Below are positions 15,600-23,652 of a stretch of 58,329 nucleotides of DNA, in pieces; the stretch's first letter is position 1, and every line of letters starts with the position of its first letter. The notes under the pieces are model-generated. The model saw only the letters and a program-made list of their open reading frames with translations, made no database searches and was not told the origin of the DNA. Source of the DNA: an uncultured Alphaproteobacteria bacterium (GTDB lineage: Bacteria; Pseudomonadota; Alphaproteobacteria; Caulobacterales; Parvularculaceae); NCBI GenBank assembly GCA_902826095.1, contig CADEDN010000019.1, positions 1-58,329 of the forward strand, given 5' to 3'. A program made the translations under genes and the position numbers.

Positions 15600-18176
15600 A
15601 TGCTAGACCTGATCGAACGGATATTGACCTTATGGACCGACCTGTCGCGCCGCGCCGGGCGGCTGTTGCTTGCGCTTTTCGCCTTGGCGACGGCGGGCGC
15701 CGGCTGGTACGCGGTGACGACTCTCAAGGTTAATACCGACACGAGCGCGATGCTCGATCCGGCGCTTGATTTCCAGGTTCGCGCCAGGGAGCTGCGCGAA
15801 GCCTTCCCCGAAGTGAAGAACGACATCGCCGTCATCGTCCGCGCGCCGACGCTCGACGAAGCGGACGCCTTCGCCGCCGAACTGCGTCGCCGCGCGCTCG
15901 CAAAGCCCGACTTTTTCGCCGGCGTTTTCGCGCCGTCCGCGGAGCCGTTCTTCCGCGACAACGGCCTCCTCTTTCTTGAGACGGATGATCTCGAGAGCCG
16001 TCTGACGCAAATGTCGAAAGCGTCGGGGCTCTTTGAAACGCTGATCAAGGCGCCGACCGCCGGACAACTCTTTGCTACGCTCGCCGAAAACGACGAACTC
16101 GCCGAGCGGTCGGACCTCGGGCGCGACACGCTCGCCCGCCTCTATGACGAACTCGCCGACGTCGTCGACGCAAGCGCAAACGGCGAGCCCCGCCCTTTCT
16201 CCTGGATGGGCGCGCTCGCGACCGAAGAAGCGCCGGCCGAAGGTCACGTCCGCATGGTCTATGTGACGCCGAGGCTCGACTTCACGCGCCTGCAGCCTGC
16301 CAAACCCGCGCTCACGGAGTTGCGCGCGGAAATCGCCGATATTGAAAAATCCTTTGAGGGCCGGGTCGAAACCTTCATCACCGGCGATCCCGCGCTGCGC
16401 GCCGACGAGCTCGCCGCCGTGACGACGGGGATCGAACTCTCATTCCTGATCTCCTTCCTGTCCGTCGCCGCGCTTCTGCTAATTTGCTTTCGGTCGGCGT
16501 TTCTCGCGCTCGTCGCCAGCGCCGCCCTCGTCATTACGATCGTGCTTACGGCGGCGTTCGCGGCGGCGGCGATCGGCGAACTCAACCTCGTGTCGGTCGC
16601 GTTCACCGTGCTGCTCGTCGGCCTCGGCATCGACTATGCGATTCATCTTCTCCTGCATTTTCAGGAACGGCGGAGCGCCGGCGAGGCGCTTCACATGGCG
16701 TTATCCGGCGCCATCCATGATGTCGGCGGCGGTCTCGTCCTCGCCGCACTGACGACGACGCTCGGGTTTTTCGCGTTCATTCCGACGTCGTTTCAGGGCA
16801 TCGCTCAACTCGGGATTATCGCCGGCGCCGGCGTCATCATTGCGCTGTTCGTGACGCTGACTTTCATTCCCGCAGCGCTCGGCGTTGGCGGCGGCGAAGG
16901 CCGCAAGTTCAAAAAGCGGGAAAACGGCGGCGAAATCTTCAACACGCTCGCGACGCCGCTGGCGATCGCGACTGTCGCTGCAGGCGTCGCGGCGCTTTTC
17001 CTTCTGCCGCAATCGCGATTTGACGCCGATCCGATGAGCCTTCGCGACCCCAAATCGCAATCCGTCGCCGGCTTCAATCTGCTGTTCGCCGACAAGGACA
17101 CGGTCCCCTATCGGCTGACGCTCGTCGCGGCGAGCGAGGCCGAGGCGATGGCGGCGGCTGAAAAGGCGCGCGCGCTCGCAACAGTCGGCGGCGTGCGCTC
17201 GCTCAACAATTTCATTCCCGACAACCAGGAAGACAAACTCGACCTGATCGACTTCGCGTCAGGCTCTCTGGTCTTCGCGCTCGACGCCGTCGAGGACCAA
17301 AGCGGCGCGCCCTCGATCGCGGACGGCGCGGCGACGCTGAAGGCCCGGCTTGAGGCCGCCTATGAGGACGGCGCGCCAGCGCGGCGCCTCGCGGACGCGC
17401 TCGGCGCGGTCGCCGGGAAGCCGGAAGCGCTGGCGAAAATCGAAGCGAACATTTTCAGGTTTTGGCCGGCGCTCGTTGAACGATTGCGCGACCAGTTCAA
17501 TGTCGATCTCGTCGACGTCGCCGGGCTGCCGGACAATCTGAAACGGCGCTATCTGTCCACGGACGGCAAATGGCGCGTCGACATCCTGCCCAAAGAAGAC
17601 GTGCGCGATCCAGCTAAACTGAAGGCGTTCGTCCGGTCGGTCACGGCGGAACTGCCGACGGTCGCCGGCGGCGCCGTCCAGTCGCAGCGCGCGGGCGAAG
17701 CGATTTCCGCCTCAATGCTGCAGGCGTCTGGAATCGCGCTCGGCGTCATCGCGCTGTTTCTGCTGATCTTGCTGCGCCGCCTTGATGAAGTGCTGCTGAT
17801 GCTTTTTCCGCTCGCCCTCGCCGCTGTGTTGACTGCGGCGGCGGGCGTTCTGCTCGACATCCCGTTCAATTACGCCAATGTCATCGTGCTGCCGCTCCTC
17901 CTAGGCATCGGCATCGACAGCGGCGTCCATCTGGTCATGCGTCGCCGTCATATCGATCACGACGGCGACACCGTGTTCGGCGCCTCGACCCCGCGCGCGG
18001 TTTTCTTTTCGGCGCTGACGACCATCGCATCCTTCGGCAGCCTGATGCTTTCTCCGCACCGCGGCACCGCGAGCATGGGCGAACTCCTGTCGATCGCGAT
18101 CGGCTTCACGCTGCTGTGCACGCTTGTCGTGCTGCCGGTCACGTTTCGGCTGGTTGAGGGCAGGAAACTCGGTTAA
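15600..18176 (+). CDS. hpnN: HpnN-like RND (MMPL) lipid transporter
   Basis: 858 residues with the duplicated RND/MMPL layout: a TM near residues 20-40, a periplasmic loop starting VNTDTSAMLDPALDFQVRAR, five TMs around residues 275-440, a second periplasmic loop, and a final group of TMs around residues 700-855. GLGIDYAIHLLLHFQERR and GIGIDSGVHLVMRRRH are the paired TM4/TM10 motifs with the charged residues used for proton coupling. This size and layout match HpnN, which moves hopanoids from inner to outer membrane. An MlaC/HpnM-like gene follows. No other hopanoid gene is in the window, so a broader lipid substrate is possible. Confidence 0.85.
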   Translation: MLDLIERILTLWTDLSRRAGRLLLALFALATAGAGWYAVTTLKVNTDTSAMLDPALDFQVRARELREAFPEVKNDIAVIVRAPTLDEADAFAAELRRRALAKPDFFAGVFAPSAEPFFRDNGLLFLETDDLESRLTQMSKASGLFETLIKAPTAGQLFATLAENDELAERSDLGRDTLARLYDELADVVDASANGEPRPFSWMGALATEEAPAEGHVRMVYVTPRLDFTRLQPAKPALTELRAEIADIEKSFEGRVETFITGDPALRADELAAVTTGIELSFLISFLSVAALLLICFRSAFLALVASAALVITIVLTAAFAAAAIGELNLVSVAFTVLLVGLGIDYAIHLLLHFQERRSAGEALHMALSGAIHDVGGGLVLAALTTTLGFFAFIPTSFQGIAQLGIIAGAGVIIALFVTLTFIPAALGVGGGEGRKFKKRENGGEIFNTLATPLAIATVAAGVAALFLLPQSRFDADPMSLRDPKSQSVAGFNLLFADKDTVPYRLTLVAASEAEAMAAAEKARALATVGGVRSLNNFIPDNQEDKLDLIDFASGSLVFALDAVEDQSGAPSIADGAATLKARLEAAYEDGAPARRLADALGAVAGKPEALAKIEANIFRFWPALVERLRDQFNVDLVDVAGLPDNLKRRYLSTDGKWRVDILPKEDVRDPAKLKAFVRSVTAELPTVAGGAVQSQRAGEAISASMLQASGIALGVIALFLLILLRRLDEVLLMLFPLALAAVLTAAAGVLLDIPFNYANVIVLPLLLGIGIDSGVHLVMRRRHIDHDGDTVFGASTPRAVFFSALTTIASFGSLMLSPHRGTASMGELLSIAIGFTLLCTLVVLPVTFRLVEGRKLG

Positions 18177-18282
18177 TGACCGGCGATCGCGGGCGTTCGC
18201 CGCAGCTTCGCTATATTCCCGCCGCAATTCCTTTTTATCTCGCGCCGTATGAACGCCGTCGCTCCCGATGAAGGACCTTTCG

Positions 18283-18915
18283 ATGCAAAAGTCGCTCGCA
18301 GTCTTCGCCGCCAGCATCGCCGCGCTCGCCGCAGCGCCCGCTTTCGCGCAAGGTGCGGGCGCCGCGCCGCAGACCGCTGAAGACGCAGGCGCGTCGGTCG
18401 ACGAAGCGGTCGCCTTCGCCAAGGGGCTCACCGAAAAAGCGACGGCGGCGCTGACCTCAGCGAAGAGCGACGCTGAACAGCTGAAGGACTTTCAAGTCGT
18501 TCTCGGCGACGGCCTCGCCCTTGACGTCATCGGCAAGTTCATGATCGGCGATGTGCGCAAATCGATGTCGGCGGCGCAGATCGCCCGCTACGACGCGGCG
18601 TTCCCGCCTTACCTCACGCGGCTCTACGCCGACCAGTTCGCCGAAATTGTCGGACGCCCGCTCGAAGTCATCGACGCAAAGGCGCTCGGCGCGCGCGATG
18701 TCGTCGTAAGGACCCAGTTCACAAGGAAAGAAGGCGCGCCGATCAATGTCGACTGGCGCGTCCGCAAGCTCCGCACCGGCGAACAAAAAGCGATCGACAT
18801 CATCGTCGGCGGCGTCTCGATCATGCTGGTCAAGCGCGAAGAGTTCTCGGCGTTCATCGCCCAGAACGGCGTCGACGCCCTGATTGCACGAATCGAAAAG
18901 GAAGGCGCGGCTTAA
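18283..18915 (+). CDS. MlaC/HpnM-like periplasmic lipid-binding protein
   Basis: 210 residues from the ATG at 18283, chosen because AAGGAC sits 8 bases upstream; an in-frame ATG at 18268 contains that site. Residues 1-22 are a signal peptide (ending APAFA-Q). The rest matches the MlaC/Ttg2D family of periplasmic proteins that carry phospholipids: LALDVIGKFMIGDVRKSMSA, RYDAAFPPYLTRLYADQF and VDWRVRKLRTGEQKAIDII. Following an HpnN-like transporter it corresponds to HpnM, thought to help deliver hopanoids or phospholipids to the outer membrane. Confidence 0.85.
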   Translation: MQKSLAVFAASIAALAAAPAFAQGAGAAPQTAEDAGASVDEAVAFAKGLTEKATAALTSAKSDAEQLKDFQVVLGDGLALDVIGKFMIGDVRKSMSAAQIARYDAAFPPYLTRLYADQFAEIVGRPLEVIDAKALGARDVVVRTQFTRKEGAPINVDWRVRKLRTGEQKAIDIIVGGVSIMLVKREEFSAFIAQNGVDALIARIEKEGAA

Positions 18916-18934
18916 CCCGCCGCGACAATCCAGT

Positions 18935-19585
18935 TCAGCGCACGAGTTCTTCGACGACATTCGCGCGCTGGTCGACCAATTCTTCCGCGGTGAACCAGAG
19001 TTCCTTGCCCCGCCAGTTCTCGCGCAGCGCGTCGCGCCAGCCGGCGTCCATCTCCGAGCGGCCGAAATAGCGTTCAAAAAATCGCGCGCTCGTCATCCGC
19101 GCCTCAAAGCCCGGCTTGTCGACTTTCTCGTCAGTGACAAGATCATGGGCCGATGGCTCATGAAACATGAAGAGCGCCGACGGCGCGGCCGATCGGTCGG
19201 CGCCCTGCAGGTAAATCGGCACGCACATCGAGAGGCAAACCGATTTGTCGCCGACGAAAGTGTCGACATCGTGCGTGCGTTTGATGCGCTCGATCTCTTC
19301 GATGACGAGACGGCCTTCGGCGAGCGACCCCCCCGGCGAATCGAGATCGATGATGAAACGTCCGGTCCCGCCGCGCCGCTCATCGAACGCCGAGGCGAGA
19401 CGTTCGGCCATCGGCGCTTCAATTGCATGCGCCCAGCGCAGCACGACCGCGCCGTCCGTTTCGCCTATTTCAAGCCGCGGGCCGGTCTCGTAGACCCTTC
19501 GTCCGCTCTTCCACGCGAAAAAGCCTAGCGCGGCGAAAAGCGCGAGTGTCGCGCCAAAGCGAAGCGTGTTCCCGGAGGCGGCCAT
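18935..19585 (-). CDS. Membrane-anchored ClpP/SppA-like serine protease
   Basis: 216 residues from the ATG at 19585. One N-terminal TM (FGATLALFAALGFFAW) is followed by a ClpP-crotonase fold facing the periplasm. FIIDLDSPGGSLAEG is the oxyanion/substrate-strand motif. The likely nucleophile Ser is in VCLSMCVPIYLQG and a candidate His is in LFMFHEP. This pattern resembles the poorly studied COG3904 predicted periplasmic proteases rather than true ClpP or SppA. The substrate is unknown. It is divergent from a nitroreductase gene, with starts 48 bp apart. Confidence 0.7.
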   Translation of the reverse strand: MAASGNTLRFGATLALFAALGFFAWKSGRRVYETGPRLEIGETDGAVVLRWAHAIEAPMAERLASAFDERRGGTGRFIIDLDSPGGSLAEGRLVIEEIERIKRTHDVDTFVGDKSVCLSMCVPIYLQGADRSAAPSALFMFHEPSAHDLVTDEKVDKPGFEARMTSARFFERYFGRSEMDAGWRDALRENWRGKELWFTAEELVDQRANVVEELVR

Positions 19586-19632
19586 AAGACCGCGATCATT
19601 GACCGGATCAAGGATTTGCGAAAGATGCCGCC

Positions 19633-20310
19633 ATGACGAAAAACACCGCCTCCGACCTCCTCCGCCGGCGCATTTCAACGCGCGCCTTCCTCAACACGCC
19701 GGTCCCGGAAGACGAAATTCGCGCGATCCTTGAGATTGCGAAATTCGCTCCTTCGGGCGGCAATCTTCAACCCTGGAAGATCCACATTGTCGTCGGCGCC
19801 GCCCGCGAGCGTCTGATCGGCGCCGTCAAGAAGTCGCTTGCGGAAAATCCGTTCGCCGGGGGCGAACTCAGGATTTACCCGGACAATCTCTGGGAGCCTT
19901 ACAGGACGCGCCGCTACAAGCTCGGCGAGGAGATGTACGCACTGCTCGGCATCCCGCGCGAGGAGAAGGTGGCGCGCCTCGCGCATCTCGCGCGCAATTT
20001 CGAGTTTTTCGGCGCGCCGGTCGGCCTCTTCTTCACGCTCGACCGCCGGTTCGACAAGGGGCAGTGGGCGCATCTCGGCATGATGATGCTGGCGATCGCG
20101 CTCGTCGCCGAAGAACGCGGCCTTGCGACCTGCATGCAGGAGGCGTGGTCCGCGCAGGCGAAAACGGTCTCGGATTTCCTCGACGTTCCTGAAAGCGAGC
20201 AGCTCTATTGCGGCATGGCGCTCGGCTATGCGGACAAATCGGCGGCGGTGAACGGCCTGCGGTCAGAACGCGCGGCGCTCGATGACTTTGCGCTGTTTCA
20301 TCGGGAGTGA
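19633..20310 (+). CDS. Nitroreductase family protein
   Basis: 225-residue FMN-dependent oxidoreductase of the nitroreductase fold. The N-terminal RRRISTRAFLNTPVPEDEI and FAPSGGNLQPWKIHIV carry the FMN-phosphate and flavin contacts; ATCMQEAWSAQ and YCGMALGYAD lie in the C-terminal half as in NfsA/NfnB-like enzymes. It would reduce quinones or nitro compounds with NAD(P)H; the natural substrate is unknown. It is followed by the exonuclease III gene, whose start lies just past its stop. Confidence 0.9.
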   Translation: MTKNTASDLLRRRISTRAFLNTPVPEDEIRAILEIAKFAPSGGNLQPWKIHIVVGAARERLIGAVKKSLAENPFAGGELRIYPDNLWEPYRTRRYKLGEEMYALLGIPREEKVARLAHLARNFEFFGAPVGLFFTLDRRFDKGQWAHLGMMMLAIALVAEERGLATCMQEAWSAQAKTVSDFLDVPESEQLYCGMALGYADKSAAVNGLRSERAALDDFALFHRE

Positions 20311-20315
20311 CGCCA

Positions 20316-21122
20316 TTGAAAATCGCGAGCTTCAACGTCAACTCGATCAACGCCCGCCTGCCGCGCATTCTCGACTGGTTCGACAAGGCAAGGCCCGACG
20401 TCTGCGTCCTGCAGGAGATCAAATGCGTTGACGAGAAATTCCCGGCCGGCGAATTCGAGGATCGCGGCTATAATGTCTGCGTCCACGGCCAGAAGACCTA
20501 TAACGGCGTCGCGCTGCTCTCAAAGCACCCGTTCGAGGAGCCGCGAAAGGGCCTTCCGTTGTTGCAGGATGGCGACGACGCCGACGATCATTCGCGCTAC
20601 ATCGAAGCGGTGATCATGCCGCCCGGCGCCAAGGTCATTCGCGTCGTCGGCATCTACGCGCCAAACGGCAATCCGGCGCCGGGGCCGAAATTCGACTACA
20701 AGCTGAAATGGCTGAAGCGCCTCAAGAAACGCGTCGCCGAGCTTTTGGCCTATGAGGAGGCGCTGATCGTCTGCGGCGACTTTAACGTCATTCCGCAGGC
20801 GGAAGATGTCTACGACCCGAAGGCCTGGTCGTCGGACGCGCTGTTTCTTCCCGAAAGCCGCGCGGCGTTCCGCCAGATCCTCAATCTCGGCCTCACCGAC
20901 GCGATTCGCCAAATCCATCCGGCGAAAACGCTCTATACTTTCTGGGACTATCAGGCCGGCGCCTGGGAGAAGGACAACGGCATCCGCATCGACCATTTAT
21001 TGCTGTCGCCTCAGGCCGCCGACCGCCTCAAAGACGCCGGCGTCGACCGCGCCGAGCGCGGCCCCGGCAAGACCGACGTGAAGCCGTCGGACCATGTGCC
21101 GGTGTGGGCGGAATTGGCTTGA
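20316..21122 (+). CDS. xthA: Exodeoxyribonuclease III
   Basis: 268 residues, the ExoIII size. It cleaves DNA 5' to abasic sites and degrades 3' ends in base-excision repair. Catalytic blocks: KIASFNVNSINARLPR, VLQEIKC (metal Glu), CGDFNV, RIDHLLLS and the terminal SDHVPVWAEL (Asp-His pair). The TTG at 20316 is preferred because GGGAG lies 8 bases upstream and MKIASFN matches family N-termini; a GTG at 20307 overlapping the nitroreductase stop is the alternative. Confidence 0.93.
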   Translation: MKIASFNVNSINARLPRILDWFDKARPDVCVLQEIKCVDEKFPAGEFEDRGYNVCVHGQKTYNGVALLSKHPFEEPRKGLPLLQDGDDADDHSRYIEAVIMPPGAKVIRVVGIYAPNGNPAPGPKFDYKLKWLKRLKKRVAELLAYEEALIVCGDFNVIPQAEDVYDPKAWSSDALFLPESRAAFRQILNLGLTDAIRQIHPAKTLYTFWDYQAGAWEKDNGIRIDHLLLSPQAADRLKDAGVDRAERGPGKTDVKPSDHVPVWAELA

Positions 21123-21177
21123 TAATTCGACTGTTTCCACTTGATTCTCCGCCCCGGCGCCCTGCACCCTCGCCGCC

Positions 21178-21870
21178 ATGACACAACCCGCCAATATCGC
21201 CCTCTTGATCGACGCTGATAACGCCGCGCCTTCCGGACTCGACGCCGTGCTGACCGTCCTCGCAGAGCTTGGCTCCGTGAATATTCGCCGCGCTTACGGG
21301 AACTGGAGCAAGGCGGGCCTACGCGGCTGGTCCGAGCTCGTTCACCGCTACGCGATCGAGCCGCAGCAACAATTCGACATCACGAAGGGCAAGAACGCCA
21401 CCGACATGAAGATCACCATCGACGCGATGGATCTTCTTTATTCGGGACGCGTCGACGGATTCGGCATCATGTCGAGCGACAGCGACTTCATGCCGGTCGC
21501 CATGCGCATCCGCCAGAACGGCCTTCCCATTTACGGCTTCGGCTCCGAAAAGACGCCGGAAGGTTTCCGGCAAGCCTGCACGCGATTCATCGACGTCAGC
21601 AAAATGACGGAAAAGGAAAGTGAGAACAGCCCGCCCCAGCCGGTCGACGACGCCCTCGTCGCCCTACTCGGCGATGCATGGAAAGCCTCAAAACGCGATG
21701 AGCGCGGCTTTGCGAGCCTTGGAGAGGTCGGCAATCGCGCCGGCAATCGGTCTTCCTTCGATGCGCGCAATTACGGTTTCGCCCGCCTCACCGATCTCGT
21801 CGAGTCGTTACCGCAATTCGTGATCGAGCGGCGCGAGAACGGAAAGGTGTTTGTCAAGCGGTTGAGGTGA
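21178..21870 (+). CDS. NYN-domain RNase with C-terminal OST-HTH/LOTUS domain
   Basis: 230 residues. Residues about 5-145 form a PIN-like NYN nuclease domain with the conserved acids in LLIDADNAAPSG, NATDMKITIDAMDLLY and GIMSSDSDFMPVAMRI. Residues about 160-228 match an OST-HTH/LOTUS RNA-binding domain (GFASLGEVGNRAGNRSSFDA, then YGFARLTDLVES). Such LabA-like proteins are widespread but little is known of their targets; RNA cleavage or RNA binding is likely. It is followed by an orphan small gene and a RecD-like helicase on the same strand. Confidence 0.85.
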   Translation: MTQPANIALLIDADNAAPSGLDAVLTVLAELGSVNIRRAYGNWSKAGLRGWSELVHRYAIEPQQQFDITKGKNATDMKITIDAMDLLYSGRVDGFGIMSSDSDFMPVAMRIRQNGLPIYGFGSEKTPEGFRQACTRFIDVSKMTEKESENSPPQPVDDALVALLGDAWKASKRDERGFASLGEVGNRAGNRSSFDARNYGFARLTDLVESLPQFVIERRENGKVFVKRLR

Positions 21871-21933
21871 CGCGGAAAGACCGCGACAACCATGGCGAAT
21901 GATGTCGCCAATTATTTGAGATGAACGAAATCA

Positions 21934-22332
21934 ATGTCCAAGAATGGTGTCCTACGCGCAATTGGTCATAATATGGCCGACTCGATGGCGAGCGGCTGCG
22001 GCCTTCTTGTTGGCGTATGGTCGATGAATGTGTTCGCAGAAGCGGCCCGATCCTCCAACGGCCATATCATTGTCGATTTCCTGAATGGTGAGATTCTGGC
22101 GGGCGATGCGTCTGTGAATTTGCAGAAAGCTGCCAAGCGCTATTCCGAAGCTCTGCCGGATTTTTGCACGAAACACGGCGCACAAATCGCTGAGTTTCAA
22201 CGGCTTGAAGCGCGCGTCGGACTGCATCTCAATCGCCGCCCTCGCTTCATCGTCACAATAGATGACAGACTCGGCCGAACCTTCGTCGATACGTATTTCG
22301 GCTTGCCTGGCCGCCGCGCGCGAATACGCTGA
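21934..22332 (+). CDS. Hypothetical protein, 132 residues
   Basis: I do not recognise a family. The sequence starts MSKNGVLRAIGHNMADSMAS, has a weakly hydrophobic stretch (CGLLVGVWSMNVFAEA), then a helical middle rich in Ala/Gln/Glu and a basic C-terminus. Its stop overlaps the start of the helicase gene by one base (TGATG), which implies translational coupling. Base usage is a little less GC-rich than its neighbours. Confidence 0.6.
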   Translation: MSKNGVLRAIGHNMADSMASGCGLLVGVWSMNVFAEAARSSNGHIIVDFLNGEILAGDASVNLQKAAKRYSEALPDFCTKHGAQIAEFQRLEARVGLHLNRRPRFIVTIDDRLGRTFVDTYFGLPGRRARIR

Positions 22333-23435
22333 TGCTCTGGACCCCTGAACAGGACCGCGCCCTCAAGGCCGTCGACCGCTGGATGAAGGCGCCCGACCAG
22401 CAGGTCTTCCGCCTGTTCGGCTACGCGGGCGCCGGCAAGACAACGCTCGCGCGGCATTTTGCGGAGAATGTCGGCGAAGTCGCCTTCGCCGCCTTCACCG
22501 GCAAGGCCGCTTATGTGATGCGCCAGAAGGGGTGCGAGGGCGCGACGACGATCCATTCGCTGATCTATCGCCCGGCGCGCGATGATGAGACGGAGGAAGG
22601 CGAACTCCTGTTCACCATTCGCCGCGACGCGCCGGCGTCGACAGCCGATCTCATCATCATCGACGAATGTTCGATGGTCGATGAAGATCTCGGGCGCGAT
22701 CTCCTTTCATTTGGAAAGCCGGTGCTCGTTCTCGGGGATCCGGCGCAATTGCCGCCGGTCAAGGGCGGCGGCTATTTCACCGAGGCCGAGCCCGATTTCA
22801 TGCTGACGGAAATTCATCGCCAGGCGCAGGGCAATCCGATCATCCGTCTTTCAATGCAGGTGCGCGAAGGGCGACCCCAGACCGGGTCGGACGATTTCGG
22901 CGGCGATCATTCCTGCCGCATCATCCGGAAAGACGAAATCTCGCCCGACGACATCCTCGGCGCCGATCAGGTGCTGGTCGGCGTCAATCGCACGCGCAAG
23001 CGCTTCAATGAGCGCATTCGCGAAATGAAGGGGCATGCGGATCCCTTTCCGGAAGCGATGGAGAAGCTCGTCTGCTTACGGAATAACAAGTCGAAAGGCC
23101 TCCTCAATGGCGGCATCTGGACCGTCATACTCAGGAAAGCGCCGCGCGGAGAGAAGGCGCGCATGCTGGTCGCGCCTGAAGACGGCGGGAAAAACGTCTC
23201 CATATCCGTGCCGAAGGCGATGTTCACGGAGGGGCCGGAAAGCGTTCCCTGGCCGGCGCGCAAGAATTCCGACGAATTCGACTACGGCTACGCCCTCACC
23301 GTCCACAAGGCGCAGGGTTCGCAGTGGGACAATGTCGTCCTCTTCGACGAGAGCTACGCCTTCCGCGAACACGCGCAGCGATGGCTTTACACCGGCGTCA
23401 CCAGGGCGGCGACGAGGCTGACGCTGGTGCGGTAG
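22332..23435 (+). CDS. RecD/Dda-like superfamily 1 DNA helicase
   Basis: 367 residues, short and compact like phage Dda rather than RecD2. Walker A is GYAGAGKTTLARHF near residue 35. Walker B is LIIIDECSMVDE. Motif III is LGDPAQLPPV. Motif IV has EIHRQAQGNPII. The UvrD-like C-terminal motif is YALTVHKAQGSQWDNVVLFD, followed by YTGVTRAATRLTLVR. A 5'-to-3' ssDNA translocase or helicase in repair or replication restart is the likely role. Its start is coupled to the 132-residue orphan. Confidence 0.88.
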   Translation: MLWTPEQDRALKAVDRWMKAPDQQVFRLFGYAGAGKTTLARHFAENVGEVAFAAFTGKAAYVMRQKGCEGATTIHSLIYRPARDDETEEGELLFTIRRDAPASTADLIIIDECSMVDEDLGRDLLSFGKPVLVLGDPAQLPPVKGGGYFTEAEPDFMLTEIHRQAQGNPIIRLSMQVREGRPQTGSDDFGGDHSCRIIRKDEISPDDILGADQVLVGVNRTRKRFNERIREMKGHADPFPEAMEKLVCLRNNKSKGLLNGGIWTVILRKAPRGEKARMLVAPEDGGKNVSISVPKAMFTEGPESVPWPARKNSDEFDYGYALTVHKAQGSQWDNVVLFDESYAFREHAQRWLYTGVTRAATRLTLVR

Positions 23436-23652
23436 GGAATTCGCATCTCCCGCCCGCTGGCCGCACCACTAGCGAAGCAATTGATTCGCCTCTGTTTCCG
23501 GTCTCTGCGAACGCGGGGGACTGATTCCCATTAAAGCGTAATGTTGGGCGTCTTTACACGCCGACGCACGCCGACCATAGACGGCTTTTGAGTGACGCCA
23601 GCGCCGATCCGTTATCAGGCGCGGGCGGTGATGAGTGCTGCGGGGTCGTCAG

